Positions 56,753 to 64,000 of a stretch of DNA of 64,000 nt are shown piece by piece. Each line of letters opens with the position of its first letter. The stretch's first letter is position 1. The notes beneath the pieces are model-generated. The model had not been told where the DNA came from, made no database searches, and worked only from the letters and a program-made list of their open reading frames with translations. Source of the DNA: a virus; IMG/VR virus record IMGVR_UViG_3300037487_000581, positions 1-64,000 of that record. One strand, given 5' to 3'. Made by a program: the position numbers and the translations under genes.

Positions 56753-57151
56753 CTACGTAGTAACGCTGTTAGTGACTTCAGACAGGTAGGCTTCGACGGT
56801 AATGTCGTTACCTGTATGCGCCGCGAACTCAACCTCCAGACTCATAACCCCCGGACCAAATTCCCAACTTTGCTCAGTGATAGCCGCATTGGTAGTGCCA
56901 CCGCCAAATGACCATACCGTCTTCCAGTCCGCACCAGCAGATGCAGCGGCTGGCATAGTGGCGTTGTGCGAGACAAGTACGTTACAGACGCATTGGGCAG
57001 TTGGTGCTGTCGCCCCGTTGGTAATCTTCATTGTCAGCAGACCGCCAAGAGCAGTCTGTAAGTCAGTACGTCCACGAGTCACGGTTGCTGCGGTTTTGGT
57101 TGCACTAGCAACTACCGTCCGTGCATTTTTAGTTACTGTCGTTGTGCTCAT
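56753..57151 (-). CDS. Small late structural protein
   Basis: 132 residues, GGGAG site. Thr/Ala/Val-rich start, then LQTALGGLLTMKITNGATA and EFGPGVMSLEVEFAAHTGND; beta-rich. Probably a minor virion protein. Confidence 0.68.
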   Translation of the reverse strand: MSTTTVTKNARTVVASATKTAATVTRGRTDLQTALGGLLTMKITNGATAPTAQCVCNVLVSHNATMPAAASAGADWKTVWSFGGGTTNAAITEQSWEFGPGVMSLEVEFAAHTGNDITVEAYLSEVTNSVTT

Positions 57152-57570
57152 AAGAAGCTCCCATCATCGTTAACAATCGCCACACGAACATCCCACTCGG
57201 TTAGCGGATCAGGCACTTCGGCAATCGCCAACAAAGCGGCGGCGGCGGCTTCAGGAATAGCTCCACCGGATGCAAGTTGCTGAATCATCCCGCGAGTGGC
57301 GGGACTACCGAAGTCCAGCTCTCCGCGCTCGATCAGCACCCATGCCCATTTGACCGGGCTTGAGACAGCCTTTAGTGCGTCGAGTCCGTCGAGTAGTGCG
57401 CTGCCAGCGTCGGGGCCGAGGGTTTCCAGCACCAGACCTACGCCACCCAGTTTCTGAGTGACTTTTGTTCTGCCAGCGGAGAGCGCATCTGCGATAGCTT
57501 GAGTATCTGGCACAAGTGCCAGGATGGCGGGGTCAGCATTGATAGCTGATCTGATTTCAATAGGTGTCAT
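57148..57570 (-). CDS. Phage protein of a common unnamed late type
   Basis: 140 residues. MTPIEIRSAINADPAILALV then DTQAIADALSAGRTKV is a frequent start among late proteins of diverse phages; the rest is helical (GMIQQLASGGAIPEAAAAAL). No activity known. Confidence 0.75.
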   Translation of the reverse strand: MTPIEIRSAINADPAILALVPDTQAIADALSAGRTKVTQKLGGVGLVLETLGPDAGSALLDGLDALKAVSSPVKWAWVLIERGELDFGSPATRGMIQQLASGGAIPEAAAAALLAIAEVPDPLTEWDVRVAIVNDDGSFL

Positions 57571-57573
57571 AAG

Positions 57574-58017
57574 TTAGGCTCCTGCTAATGTGAAGATAGT
57601 GCCGGGGTTTGTGTTGTTGAACTTAACAGTGAATGTGTCGCCAGCGTTGCTCAACGTGACCGCCGAGCCGTTATCCCAGTAACCAACAACAGCATCGACC
57701 GGAGTAATCGCGTTGTCGTTGTAGAGGATTGCATACTGGAAAGGACCGATGCCGCCTGCGGTTGCTGTGAACACAACTTGCGTTCCTTGCACGGTCATCG
57801 TTCCAGTTGTTTCACTAGATGTGATGGTCGTTGTTGATCCGCCTCCCGTGTATCCGTTAGCTGCGGCAGGAGCCGGGAACGCGCCAACAGTCCAACTGAC
57901 AGTGGAAGAACTAGGGGCAGTATTGGTCAATGCGACTTTGAACACGTGTGCATCAAAGTCATGAACACCCAGAACAAGTTGTTCTGCAAAGTCGTTTACT
58001 TTCTGAAATGTTGCCAT
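57574..58017 (-). CDS. Small late structural protein
   Basis: 147 residues, AAGGAG site. MATFQKVNDFAEQLVLGVHD then FDAHVFKVALTNTAP, a Thr/Ser-rich middle, and FQYAILYNDNAITPVDAVVG. The pattern is common in phage minor structural proteins. Beta-rich. Confidence 0.72.
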   Translation of the reverse strand: MATFQKVNDFAEQLVLGVHDFDAHVFKVALTNTAPSSSTVSWTVGAFPAPAAANGYTGGGSTTTITSSETTGTMTVQGTQVVFTATAGGIGPFQYAILYNDNAITPVDAVVGYWDNGSAVTLSNAGDTFTVKFNNTNPGTIFTLAGA

Positions 58018-58019
58018 GT

Positions 58020-58271
58020 TTATTGCTCCTTAATTTGGTTCGTACCCTTGATAAGCTCGCGGGCGCGTTCTAGGTCAGTTAGGTACGCCCAGTAACAGTG
58101 ATCTGGCTCCCAGAACACAAGTTTGTTGATCCACTTCTGCGCAGGCCACTCACTTCTATAGGCGCGGCCTGAGATCGACTCGTTAGCATCTCCATTTAGC
58201 AGCAGCACATTGGCAAGCTGGCTTACTGCGTCGAACAGTCGCACGAGGTATTTGGGGCGCACGACGATCAT
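58020..58271 (-). CDS. Small protein in the lysis region
   Basis: 83 residues from MIVVRPKYLVRLFDAVSQ (start 58271, GGGG site); a longer frame is an artefact. LANVLLLNGDANESISGRAYR and FWEPDHCYWAYL recur in phage proteins next to endolysins; function unknown. TGATG-coupled to the gene upstream. Confidence 0.75.
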   Translation of the reverse strand: MIVVRPKYLVRLFDAVSQLANVLLLNGDANESISGRAYRSEWPAQKWINKLVFWEPDHCYWAYLTDLERARELIKGTNQIKEQ

Positions 58272-58687
58272 CAGAAAAACCCCGTCTGGTGCATACCGAT
58301 CCCGAGCATTGTCAGGAGGGCAGTGATCGTTGCAACGATCAACTTCTCCATGATGTTCTCGCTGATCTTTCTCTTTGAGTTTGCAGCGGCAAGGGCTTCG
58401 GCCTCTGCCTTCAACACAAAAGGGCACTTGCCATTGGGTCGGCTAGTACGGAAATTGTGCAACCAGTCCATGTCATCATGAAACGTTGCTGTGTGACCAT
58501 TCAGTACAATGCTTTTGATGGCGGATTCGTCCTGCAGAACTGCGTCGATCTTCATCGAAAGACGGCCAAAACCGCTGTGTATGATCAGTAAAACAGCCTT
58601 CATTGATGGGTCTTCGCACTCCGCAATCGCCCGCATGATCTCGTCAGCCATCGCCGCATCCTCGTGGTCACTCTTGCGCCGGTTCAC
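58271..58687 (-). CDS. Membrane-anchored protein of the lysis region
   Basis: 138 residues, GTG start with GAGGT and GTGA overlap with the spanin stop. Mostly soluble helices, then a C-terminal transmembrane helix (KLIVATITALLTMLGIGM). Layout fits a tail-anchored protein, perhaps a holin or anti-holin variant. Confidence 0.6.
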   Translation of the reverse strand: MNRRKSDHEDAAMADEIMRAIAECEDPSMKAVLLIIHSGFGRLSMKIDAVLQDESAIKSIVLNGHTATFHDDMDWLHNFRTSRPNGKCPFVLKAEAEALAAANSKRKISENIMEKLIVATITALLTMLGIGMHQTGFF

Positions 58688-59187
58688 TTCAAAACCTCTT
58701 CAATCCAGCGTTGTAATCCGTTGAGTTGGGCGGCGTTTGAGTTGGCGATGGCGTAGTTGGTGACGATGTTTTCGGCGAGATCAGCGGCACTAATGGGCGC
58801 GGTGGCGTCATCAGGTTTGCCGGTGGGTGCGGGAACGGGCGCACCTGCAACGGCTGCGTTGGACAACACGCCGATAGCCCCAGAACAGTTGCCAGTAATA
58901 GCGTTGGCATAAGTAAGATATTCCCGTTTGAGGTCGGCATATTTGCGCTCCGTATCTAATAATTCTTTGCTGATCCGCTCGCCTTCCGCGACGCTTGCAA
59001 GATAGAACTGATGCGATTCCTCCGCCTGCGCTGCAGCAACCAGTTGATGCTCGATGTTGCACTCGTCAACAGCATCAGACCTAATAGCCAGAACAACCCA
59101 AGCACAGCAAGCGACAGCACCAGCGGCACCCAGACCAACCAACCAAGTGCGGAGGGGAATAAGCGAGAGAAGTCCCATGTCATTCAT
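58684..59187 (-). CDS. Rz: Inner-membrane spanin (Rz-like)
   Basis: 167 residues from MNDMGLLSLIPLRTWL. One N-terminal transmembrane helix (GLGAAGAVACCAWVVLAI), then a periplasmic coiled coil (AEGERISKELLDTERKYADL). Contains Rz1-type gene in another frame. i-spanins join with an outer-membrane lipoprotein to fuse the two membranes in the last lysis step. The C-terminal part is Pro/Ala-rich. The start depends on a weak GGTGG site. Confidence 0.78.
   Translation of the reverse strand: MNDMGLLSLIPLRTWLVGLGAAGAVACCAWVVLAIRSDAVDECNIEHQLVAAAQAEESHQFYLASVAEGERISKELLDTERKYADLKREYLTYANAITGNCSGAIGVLSNAAVAGAPVPAPTGKPDDATAPISAADLAENIVTNYAIANSNAAQLNGLQRWIEEVLK
58689..58910 (-). CDS. Rz1: Outer-membrane spanin lipoprotein (Rz1-like), embedded
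   Basis: 73 residues from MPTLLLATVLGLSACC; a start 30 bases earlier is possible. A signal peptide with lipobox LSAC is followed by a proline-rich mature part (PHPPANLMTPPRPLVPLI). It lies wholly inside the Rz-like gene in a different frame, the classic embedded arrangement. Mature protein would anchor in the outer membrane by its acylated Cys. Confidence 0.8.
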   Translation of the reverse strand: MPTLLLATVLGLSACCPTQPLQVRPFPHPPANLMTPPRPLVPLISPKTSSPTTPSPTQTPPNSTDYNAGLKRF

Positions 59188-59422
59188 CCACCGTTTGAAC
59201 TCTGTACACACCTGCCTGATCTACTGCCATGTGAGTATCGAACTGGTTTACAAACTGCACGAAGTCAGACCACTCTGATTGATCTATGAGTAGAGAATCT
59301 GCGCTACCCATGCGCCCGATCTGTACCCAACCTGTGCTGTCATATGTCGCCATACAATCAAGGTTTACACCTTCGTCTGGAACGCACAGTGTTTCGAGTT
59401 CGTTGAGTTTTAGTGTTCTCAT
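59180..59422 (-). CDS. Small protein in the lysis region
   Basis: 80 residues, MRTLKLNELETLCVPDEG. Soluble, beta-type (GWVQIGRMGSADSLLID), ends YRVQTVDE. Overlaps the spanin start. Unknown. Confidence 0.65.
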   Translation of the reverse strand: MRTLKLNELETLCVPDEGVNLDCMATYDSTGWVQIGRMGSADSLLIDQSEWSDFVQFVNQFDTHMAVDQAGVYRVQTVDE

Positions 59423-59532
59423 TCGTCCAGACCTACAAAATTACGCGCGGCGGCGAGTGCAACAATGCCGATCACCAGCACCGGGATCATGAAGAAAACG
59501 GCGCAGAGCGCGATGGAGGTCGCTTCGATCAT
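59419..59532 (-). CDS. 37-residue membrane peptide
   Basis: MIEATSIALCAVFFMIPVLV continues as one transmembrane helix to AARNFVGLDE. ATGA overlaps on both sides. Such single-span peptides in lysis cassettes can be holins or pinholins. Confidence 0.6.
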   Translation of the reverse strand: MIEATSIALCAVFFMIPVLVIGIVALAAARNFVGLDE

Positions 59533-59786
59533 GGACGACTCTCAAGGTAGTTTTTGAACACGTACCCGACCAGCAGCGTCGCCGGGGCGGATAGCGCAGC
59601 CAGGATTGCCGCAACTCCAGCGTCAGATTTACCCAGTGCCAGTGCCGTCAGTGAGTACTCATGCGCCCACTCGGCCTGTACCCAGAGCATCCAGATTGAT
59701 ATGCCGAGGACGGCACGACGGATGACGCCACGCTGGTCGATGAAGTCCCAGAACTGGGTGAAGGAGTTGGTCAGCATTTCGGTCAT
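59529..59786 (-). CDS. Holin candidate
   Basis: 85 residues. A short polar N-terminus (FWDFIDQRGVIRR), then two hydrophobic helices: LGISIWMLWVQAEWAHEY and GVAAILAALSAPATLLVGYV, with a short positive end. Two-span class II-like plan, next to the endolysin and spanins, fits a holin that opens the inner membrane. Confidence 0.72.
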   Translation of the reverse strand: MTEMLTNSFTQFWDFIDQRGVIRRAVLGISIWMLWVQAEWAHEYSLTALALGKSDAGVAAILAALSAPATLLVGYVFKNYLESRP

Positions 59787-60259
59787 GGTGCGGGAACCAC
59801 CACGATCTGTCCTGCCGGTATCTGGACTGGGGCCGGTTGTGTGACGACTATCGGTGCGGGCTGAGTGACTACAGTAGGCGTTGACACCGCTGCATGACTA
59901 TCCGTAACTACGTCGTGGCGGTCTGTCGTTGTGGTCGTTGTCGTAGTTGTCACCGCGCCAGAACCTTTCAAGGCGTCAAACCCGTGAACGGCCATCGCTC
60001 CCATCGCGTAAGGCACAACCGCCGCACCGACTAAACCCGTCACCTGTCCGGAGACGCTCACAAACGCGTCATAGCCGTTCGTCGGCAATTTAAGTCCACG
60101 ATCACGCGGATCGGTGTAGTCCAGCGTGCAACCGCCAGCGGGGCATGTCATGCTGATCGTCGGGCGGGATTTTGTCTGCGCATCCAGAACGGCTTGCAGC
60201 GTGGCCGGATTAGTGCCGCAACCTGCTAAAAATATCACAGGAATTAGCAGGGATTTCAT
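59783..60259 (-). CDS. Lipoprotein of the lysis region
   Basis: 158 residues. Signal peptide MKSLLIPVIFLAGC with the lipobox Cys at 14. A hydrophobic middle (VTGLVGAAVVPYAMGAMAV), a run of nine Thr, and a Pro-rich tail with repeats of VVTQPAP. May be an accessory spanin-like or superinfection factor. Overlaps the endolysin stop. Confidence 0.72.
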   Translation of the reverse strand: MKSLLIPVIFLAGCGTNPATLQAVLDAQTKSRPTISMTCPAGGCTLDYTDPRDRGLKLPTNGYDAFVSVSGQVTGLVGAAVVPYAMGAMAVHGFDALKGSGAVTTTTTTTTTDRHDVVTDSHAAVSTPTVVTQPAPIVVTQPAPVQIPAGQIVVVPAP

Positions 60260-60678
60260 GCTGGAAACTCCCGTAATTGAAAGTGCATACCATCTGGCCT
60301 ATCCCAATGACCGCCCCATTCAAAACCAGCGTCTTCAAAGCAAGCGACAAAACCTTTTGTCAATTTTGGTTGGGCACCGAGTGGATTCCAAGCAGCATTA
60401 ACATCAATCGCCAACCCCCACGAATGCAGCGATGCTTGACTTGAACCTTTTTGATGACGGATATTGAAACATCCGTCCCAAGTTTTCAATTCGTCAATGT
60501 GATTACGAACTATAAGGTTTACGATTGCATCTGCCAACGGGGCACGTAAATCACGATTTAGATAAATCTTTCCCGGTATAGCAGAACGTTCCATAACAGA
60601 TGGAACATCCCATAAGATCATAGCCGATTCATGAATTGGCGAACCATAACGATCTAGAGCTTGGCGGGGCGTGATCAT
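60256..60678 (-). CDS. M15-family peptidase endolysin
   Basis: 140 residues. N-terminal part (TPRQALDRYGSPIHES) then the L-alanyl-D-glutamate/D-Ala-D-Ala-type core: FNIRHQKGSSQASLHSWGLA with S-x-H-x-x-G-x-A-x-D metal site, and WGGHWDRPDGMHFQL with the final His. Cleaves peptidoglycan peptide cross-bridges. The first 48 residues recur in the virion protein at 47558. Weak ribosome site, coupled to the portal gene. Confidence 0.92.
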   Translation of the reverse strand: MITPRQALDRYGSPIHESAMILWDVPSVMERSAIPGKIYLNRDLRAPLADAIVNLIVRNHIDELKTWDGCFNIRHQKGSSQASLHSWGLAIDVNAAWNPLGAQPKLTKGFVACFEDAGFEWGGHWDRPDGMHFQLREFPA

Positions 60679-63359
60679 CCGATATCAATCTCAGAACGAG
60701 AACCAATTACGTCACCATTCTCATCTCGTATCGCCGTGGCTTTACGTGGTGCGCGTGTTGATTCAATTGTTGATTGAAGACCTTGCATGATCGCCATTAA
60801 AGGTTCGTTAAGATCAGGTTTAGGTTGTTCTGGAACAACCGTAGATAACTGCGCTTGTGCTATTTTAGCAGCTTCTATTTGCAATTTGGTAGCATTATCT
60901 TCGCGATTTTTCCACATCTCAATTTTAGCGTCAAGCATGGCTTCTTCACGAAGCTGTTGAACGCGATCGATAGCCGCCTTTGACTGAGATTCGTTCTCAG
61001 TAATACGACTCATCACTTCTGCCTTAGTTCTTTCCATTTCAGCAGATAACTTGGTCATCTCACGTTCATGTTTCAAACGATCTTCTTCGGCACGACGCTC
61101 TGTTTCAACTTGCTGCGCTTCGGTCATCAAACGAGTAGACATAATGGTCGGATCAGGATTCATCCAATCCATGTTCTGTTTGACGAACAATGTCACTTGA
61201 TTTATGACTTTACTAACTTCTTGAGCAACCATCGCGTCTTCTTCAACCATTTGGTTGGAAACATACGCCATCGCTTGCAAATTAGGTGGTGGAGGTTGCT
61301 GCGGCATACCATTGGTTGCCTGCGGTGCCGGGAGTTGCTGTTGTTGCGGCTGGCTTGCGTCTAACATGCGTTTGGCAAAGTGCAAACCCAAATGTTCCTT
61401 TAAATGGTCCATAACTTTCATAGTTATAGGAACCATAATTGGATTCATGCCATACATCGGGTTTTTAAGATAACTGATATGAGTCACGATGTGACTGATA
61501 TGATCTTGTTGAATATCAGTTATCACAGGTTTACCGGTTATGAAACCGACCATCTCCATCGCAGGGTCAGTTGGTTGAGGTTGTTGAGGTTGAGGAAGGA
61601 AACGCTCAACATCGTTAACCTTCATCAAACGCAACATCGAACGGTGAAGTTCAATCTTGTTATACTTGACTTCAGGATCGCTAGACGCCAGTTGTAGAAC
61701 ACCTTGCATTTGAGCAAAACGTTGAGCTTCGCTAAATATGCGCGGGTCACTTACTGGATTGACACCTTTCATCGAAACAGTCTGTGCATCCAGACCATAT
61801 TCTTGAAGTTTGGCTTGACCGTAGGTCTTTAACAGCCGCAGTACGATTTCAAACTTCTTAGCTTGGCTAAAGTGAAGCCTGCTGTGGATGCTGGAGAAAA
61901 TCACAGCACCTTGTTCAATCAACGCTTGAACAGTTCCGACAGGGGTATTTGCAGTGGCGTCAGCTATCTTTTCACTTGCTGTGCTAACGACACCCTTTGC
62001 AGCGTCTGTCAACCAACCAAGAAGTTGGAATAGAACTGGGGACGGTGCGTTAAACGGCATCGGCATGATGTATTTACGAATATCATCTATACCCGCCGGA
62101 CCTTCAATTTCAGCTATCTGAGTAACTTGAACAGACTTTGTCTGCCCATTGATACGCGCGCCTTTCAGTTTTAGGAGAGTAGGTGCATTATTGATATGAG
62201 CACTGTCAAGAAGAGCGCGAAGAGAGCCAGTAGCAGCAGCGGAAAGCCCACCAATAAGATGCGGGAGACCGATTCCATACGCCCCCATCCAATAGATAAA
62301 TACGTCTTCAACAATCCAATCCAATTTCTGAAAACTTTGATCATTTTGATCCCAATTGCGACGTATGGATAGGACGTTTTGCTCGTATTCATCAACTGTG
62401 ACGATATATGGAACACGTTCACCGTTTGAGAATTCGTCTTCTTCTATTTCGAGCTCGGTATAGATCTCATAAACCACCCTAACACCGTCTTCATTGAAGC
62501 CAGACTCGGTTTTACCTTCAATTTTCTCATTTGCACGAGCAGAAGCCGATTTATCAGGGAAACTAGAAACATCGAGCGACGAATTTAGGTCGCGATAAAC
62601 ACCTGTTTTGACTCGTGACTCATAATCATATTTATTTGGATACTGACGATGCGTAACACGGTCGGCATCATAGAAATTTGTCGCACTGAATGGAATGAAA
62701 ATGTTGTCAATTGGAACAAATTCAGCACAAATACGATTTTTCTTCGTGCTCCAGAACAATTTCATGAATTGACTACCGCCCAACGGGAGCTGAGTCAGTA
62801 GTTTTTCAGTTTCACCACGATATTCGGCAATTTCTTTGGTAAACTGGTCATTAAGACACATCGAAGTTGCTTTGATCGCCTTTTCTTGCTCAGGATCGAC
62901 CAAACCTTCTGTTTCCATTTTGACAGGACCACCTGCCGGAAACAGTTCCTTAATAGCACGACTTGCGAAGTCTACACACGACTCAGCCAGAACAGGGTGA
63001 ACGACCTTGGAAGCACCTGTGAATTGAGCACCGCCCGGCGCATCGTCACCTAGACCAGTACGACGGAGACCTTCTTCATACTGTTGATCACGCTTTTCAC
63101 GTGCTTTTTGATCTTCTTCAACTTGCTCGATTAAATCGGTTGCAAGATCTTGAAGAAACTTTTCGCTAAGATCTTCAGCTAAATTATCATCAAATTGCTG
63201 AGGTTCTTCACTAGATTCTTCATCAGGTATGATTACCGAACCATCTTCTTGCTCTATAAACTCATCAGAAGGAGAATCTTCAATGACGTAGTCTTCCTCT
63301 TCTGCAGGAATTATCGGTTCTTCTGGCTCAAGGTAAGAAGGATCGTTGACGTGGATCAT
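60675..63359 (-). CDS. Portal protein
   Basis: 894 residues, AGGAATGTC leader. Large podovirus portal: acidic N-terminus, core KDRNQ-type helices (GGSQFMKLFWSTKKNRICAE), the clip and stem region (AKGVVSTASEKIADATANTP to TVQALIEQGAVIF), Pro/Gln-rich segment (PQQPQPTDPAMEMVGF) and a long C-terminal coiled coil (AEEDRLKHEREMTKLSAEME) that would form the barrel. Dodecamer through which DNA enters and leaves the head. Longer than P22 gp1 (725). Confidence 0.88.
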   Translation of the reverse strand: MIHVNDPSYLEPEEPIIPAEEEDYVIEDSPSDEFIEQEDGSVIIPDEESSEEPQQFDDNLAEDLSEKFLQDLATDLIEQVEEDQKAREKRDQQYEEGLRRTGLGDDAPGGAQFTGASKVVHPVLAESCVDFASRAIKELFPAGGPVKMETEGLVDPEQEKAIKATSMCLNDQFTKEIAEYRGETEKLLTQLPLGGSQFMKLFWSTKKNRICAEFVPIDNIFIPFSATNFYDADRVTHRQYPNKYDYESRVKTGVYRDLNSSLDVSSFPDKSASARANEKIEGKTESGFNEDGVRVVYEIYTELEIEEDEFSNGERVPYIVTVDEYEQNVLSIRRNWDQNDQSFQKLDWIVEDVFIYWMGAYGIGLPHLIGGLSAAATGSLRALLDSAHINNAPTLLKLKGARINGQTKSVQVTQIAEIEGPAGIDDIRKYIMPMPFNAPSPVLFQLLGWLTDAAKGVVSTASEKIADATANTPVGTVQALIEQGAVIFSSIHSRLHFSQAKKFEIVLRLLKTYGQAKLQEYGLDAQTVSMKGVNPVSDPRIFSEAQRFAQMQGVLQLASSDPEVKYNKIELHRSMLRLMKVNDVERFLPQPQQPQPTDPAMEMVGFITGKPVITDIQQDHISHIVTHISYLKNPMYGMNPIMVPITMKVMDHLKEHLGLHFAKRMLDASQPQQQQLPAPQATNGMPQQPPPPNLQAMAYVSNQMVEEDAMVAQEVSKVINQVTLFVKQNMDWMNPDPTIMSTRLMTEAQQVETERRAEEDRLKHEREMTKLSAEMERTKAEVMSRITENESQSKAAIDRVQQLREEAMLDAKIEMWKNREDNATKLQIEAAKIAQAQLSTVVPEQPKPDLNEPLMAIMQGLQSTIESTRAPRKATAIRDENGDVIGSRSEIDIG

Positions 63360-63419
63360 TTGACATTCCTATGTATTGAGCCAGTTTAGCACTTGTTTGA
63401 GCAAAGTGCAAGGTGAGTG

Positions 63420-64000
63420 TTACCAATCCGCTGAGTTATCTAATGGAGTCCAATCTTTACCGACCCTTAGTTTTGAAATCTCATCTAACGTCAAATAGTC
63501 AGAATCAACCAGCAGTTGTTCTTCCGGTGTTAGATCTGATTTCTTGTAAAGACCGGCCATATCCAAATCACCTACATCTGACCAATTACCAGATTTTACG
63601 AAGTCTTGGAGTTTCTCCTGAATCTTTGATTGATAATTTGGATCTTTCGCCATTAATTCTTGAACTTTTTCATGATCCCAAGAATTACCGAGCGGTTTGA
63701 TTTCTGTGATTGATTGGCGTGGAGTATACTTATCCAAATCAACATCATATCCTTTTTTCTTAAGCTCTTGATCTAGTAAATAGCGATAAGATTCATTAAA
63801 ATCTTCTTCAGGTGATATGGCGTTCTCTAATTTATAATCTAATTTATCTAATAATTCCGGAGGGACACCTTGTTCTTTAGCACGATTAATCCAAGTGACT
63901 TGATCGGGGTACTCAGGGTGAGTTTTTATCGCAATCTGAGCGTGAGGATTACCAAAATTATCGAGTAGAATTTCAACTCGTGAGTCTCCTCCAGCATAAT
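63420..64000 (-). CDS. Large late protein, 3' part only
   Basis: The reading frame is open from 63420 to the window edge, so the N-terminus lies outside; at least 193 residues are seen. The part near the edge reads GGDSRVEILLDNFGNPHAQIAI, then WINRAKEQGVPPELL and a helical tail up to LDNSADW. No known domain is certain. It precedes the portal gene, where terminase or a large structural gene would be expected. Confidence 0.75.
   Translation of the reverse strand, partial: YAGGDSRVEILLDNFGNPHAQIAIKTHPEYPDQVTWINRAKEQGVPPELLDKLDYKLENAISPEEDFNESYRYLLDQELKKKGYDVDLDKYTPRQSITEIKPLGNSWDHEKVQELMAKDPNYQSKIQEKLQDFVKSGNWSDVGDLDMAGLYKKSDLTPEEQLLVDSDYLTLDEISKLRVGKDWTPLDNSADW

Overview
The window is most of a tailed bacteriophage genome, probably a podovirus. 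The virion genes follow a P22/phiSU10-type plan: large portal, scaffold, coat, adaptors, beta-propeller tail nozzle and glycine/alanine-rich ejection proteins, with no tail-length tape measure and no sheath. The Rz/Rz1-type spanin pair, lipoproteins and GroES-like co-chaperonin point to a Gram-negative host. A canonical integron attC site suggests contact with a proteobacterial integron. No terminase, RNA polymerase or integrase gene is visible; the terminase probably lies beyond the right edge. The first 50 bases are a pure TGGC repeat, so the left edge may be a contig end.

Almost every gene reads leftward (minus strand); only 1986-3119 and 4415-5008 read right. From right to left: (1) 63.4-34.4 kb is the late region: portal, a lysis cassette (M15 endolysin, lipoprotein, holin candidates, embedded spanins), minor virion proteins, GroES-like protein, scaffold, coat, decoration proteins, connector proteins, fibres, nozzle and five ejection-type proteins. 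(2) 33.97-34.44 kb is non-coding and resembles 1.57-1.85 kb, so the replication half is bracketed by two copies of one intergenic element. (3) 33.8-13.3 kb holds replication and nucleotide metabolism: SNF2-type helicase, probable ssDNA-binding protein, primase, UvrD-like helicase, 3'-5' exonuclease, family-B DNA polymerase, Cas4-like nuclease, ATP-dependent ligase, thymidylate-synthase-family enzyme, dUTPase and dCMP deaminase. It also holds a putative DNA base-hypermodification protein, a glycosyltransferase and an FkbM methyltransferase. (4) 13.3-8.4 kb carries small early genes of mostly unknown function. (5) 8.2-5.1 kb is more GC-rich, with many tiny genes, one complete attC, one decayed attC and two isolated core sites. 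(6) 5.1-0 kb contains an HNH homing endonuclease, a VRR-type nuclease, a rightward gene of unknown function and a long repeat-rich control or origin-like region.

Genes are packed tightly, with ATGA/TAATG overlaps and AGGAG or AGGGGT ribosome sites. At least ten leftward genes are preceded by the same module: a GCCGT/ACGGC-type dyad, then TATAGGGG or a close variant, then the start codon. In several cases the previous unit's hairpin terminator abuts it. These modules probably mark early transcription units.

The most notable possibilities are: a thymidine hypermodification pathway (TS-like enzyme, HMUDK_hel/aGPT-PPlase-type protein, possibly with the glycosyltransferase and FkbM methyltransferase made with the DNA polymerase); integron-type attC sites inside a phage genome; a 424-base non-coding stretch rich in dyads upstream of the probable SSB gene; and the duplicated intergenic element plus iteron-like array as origin or control candidates.
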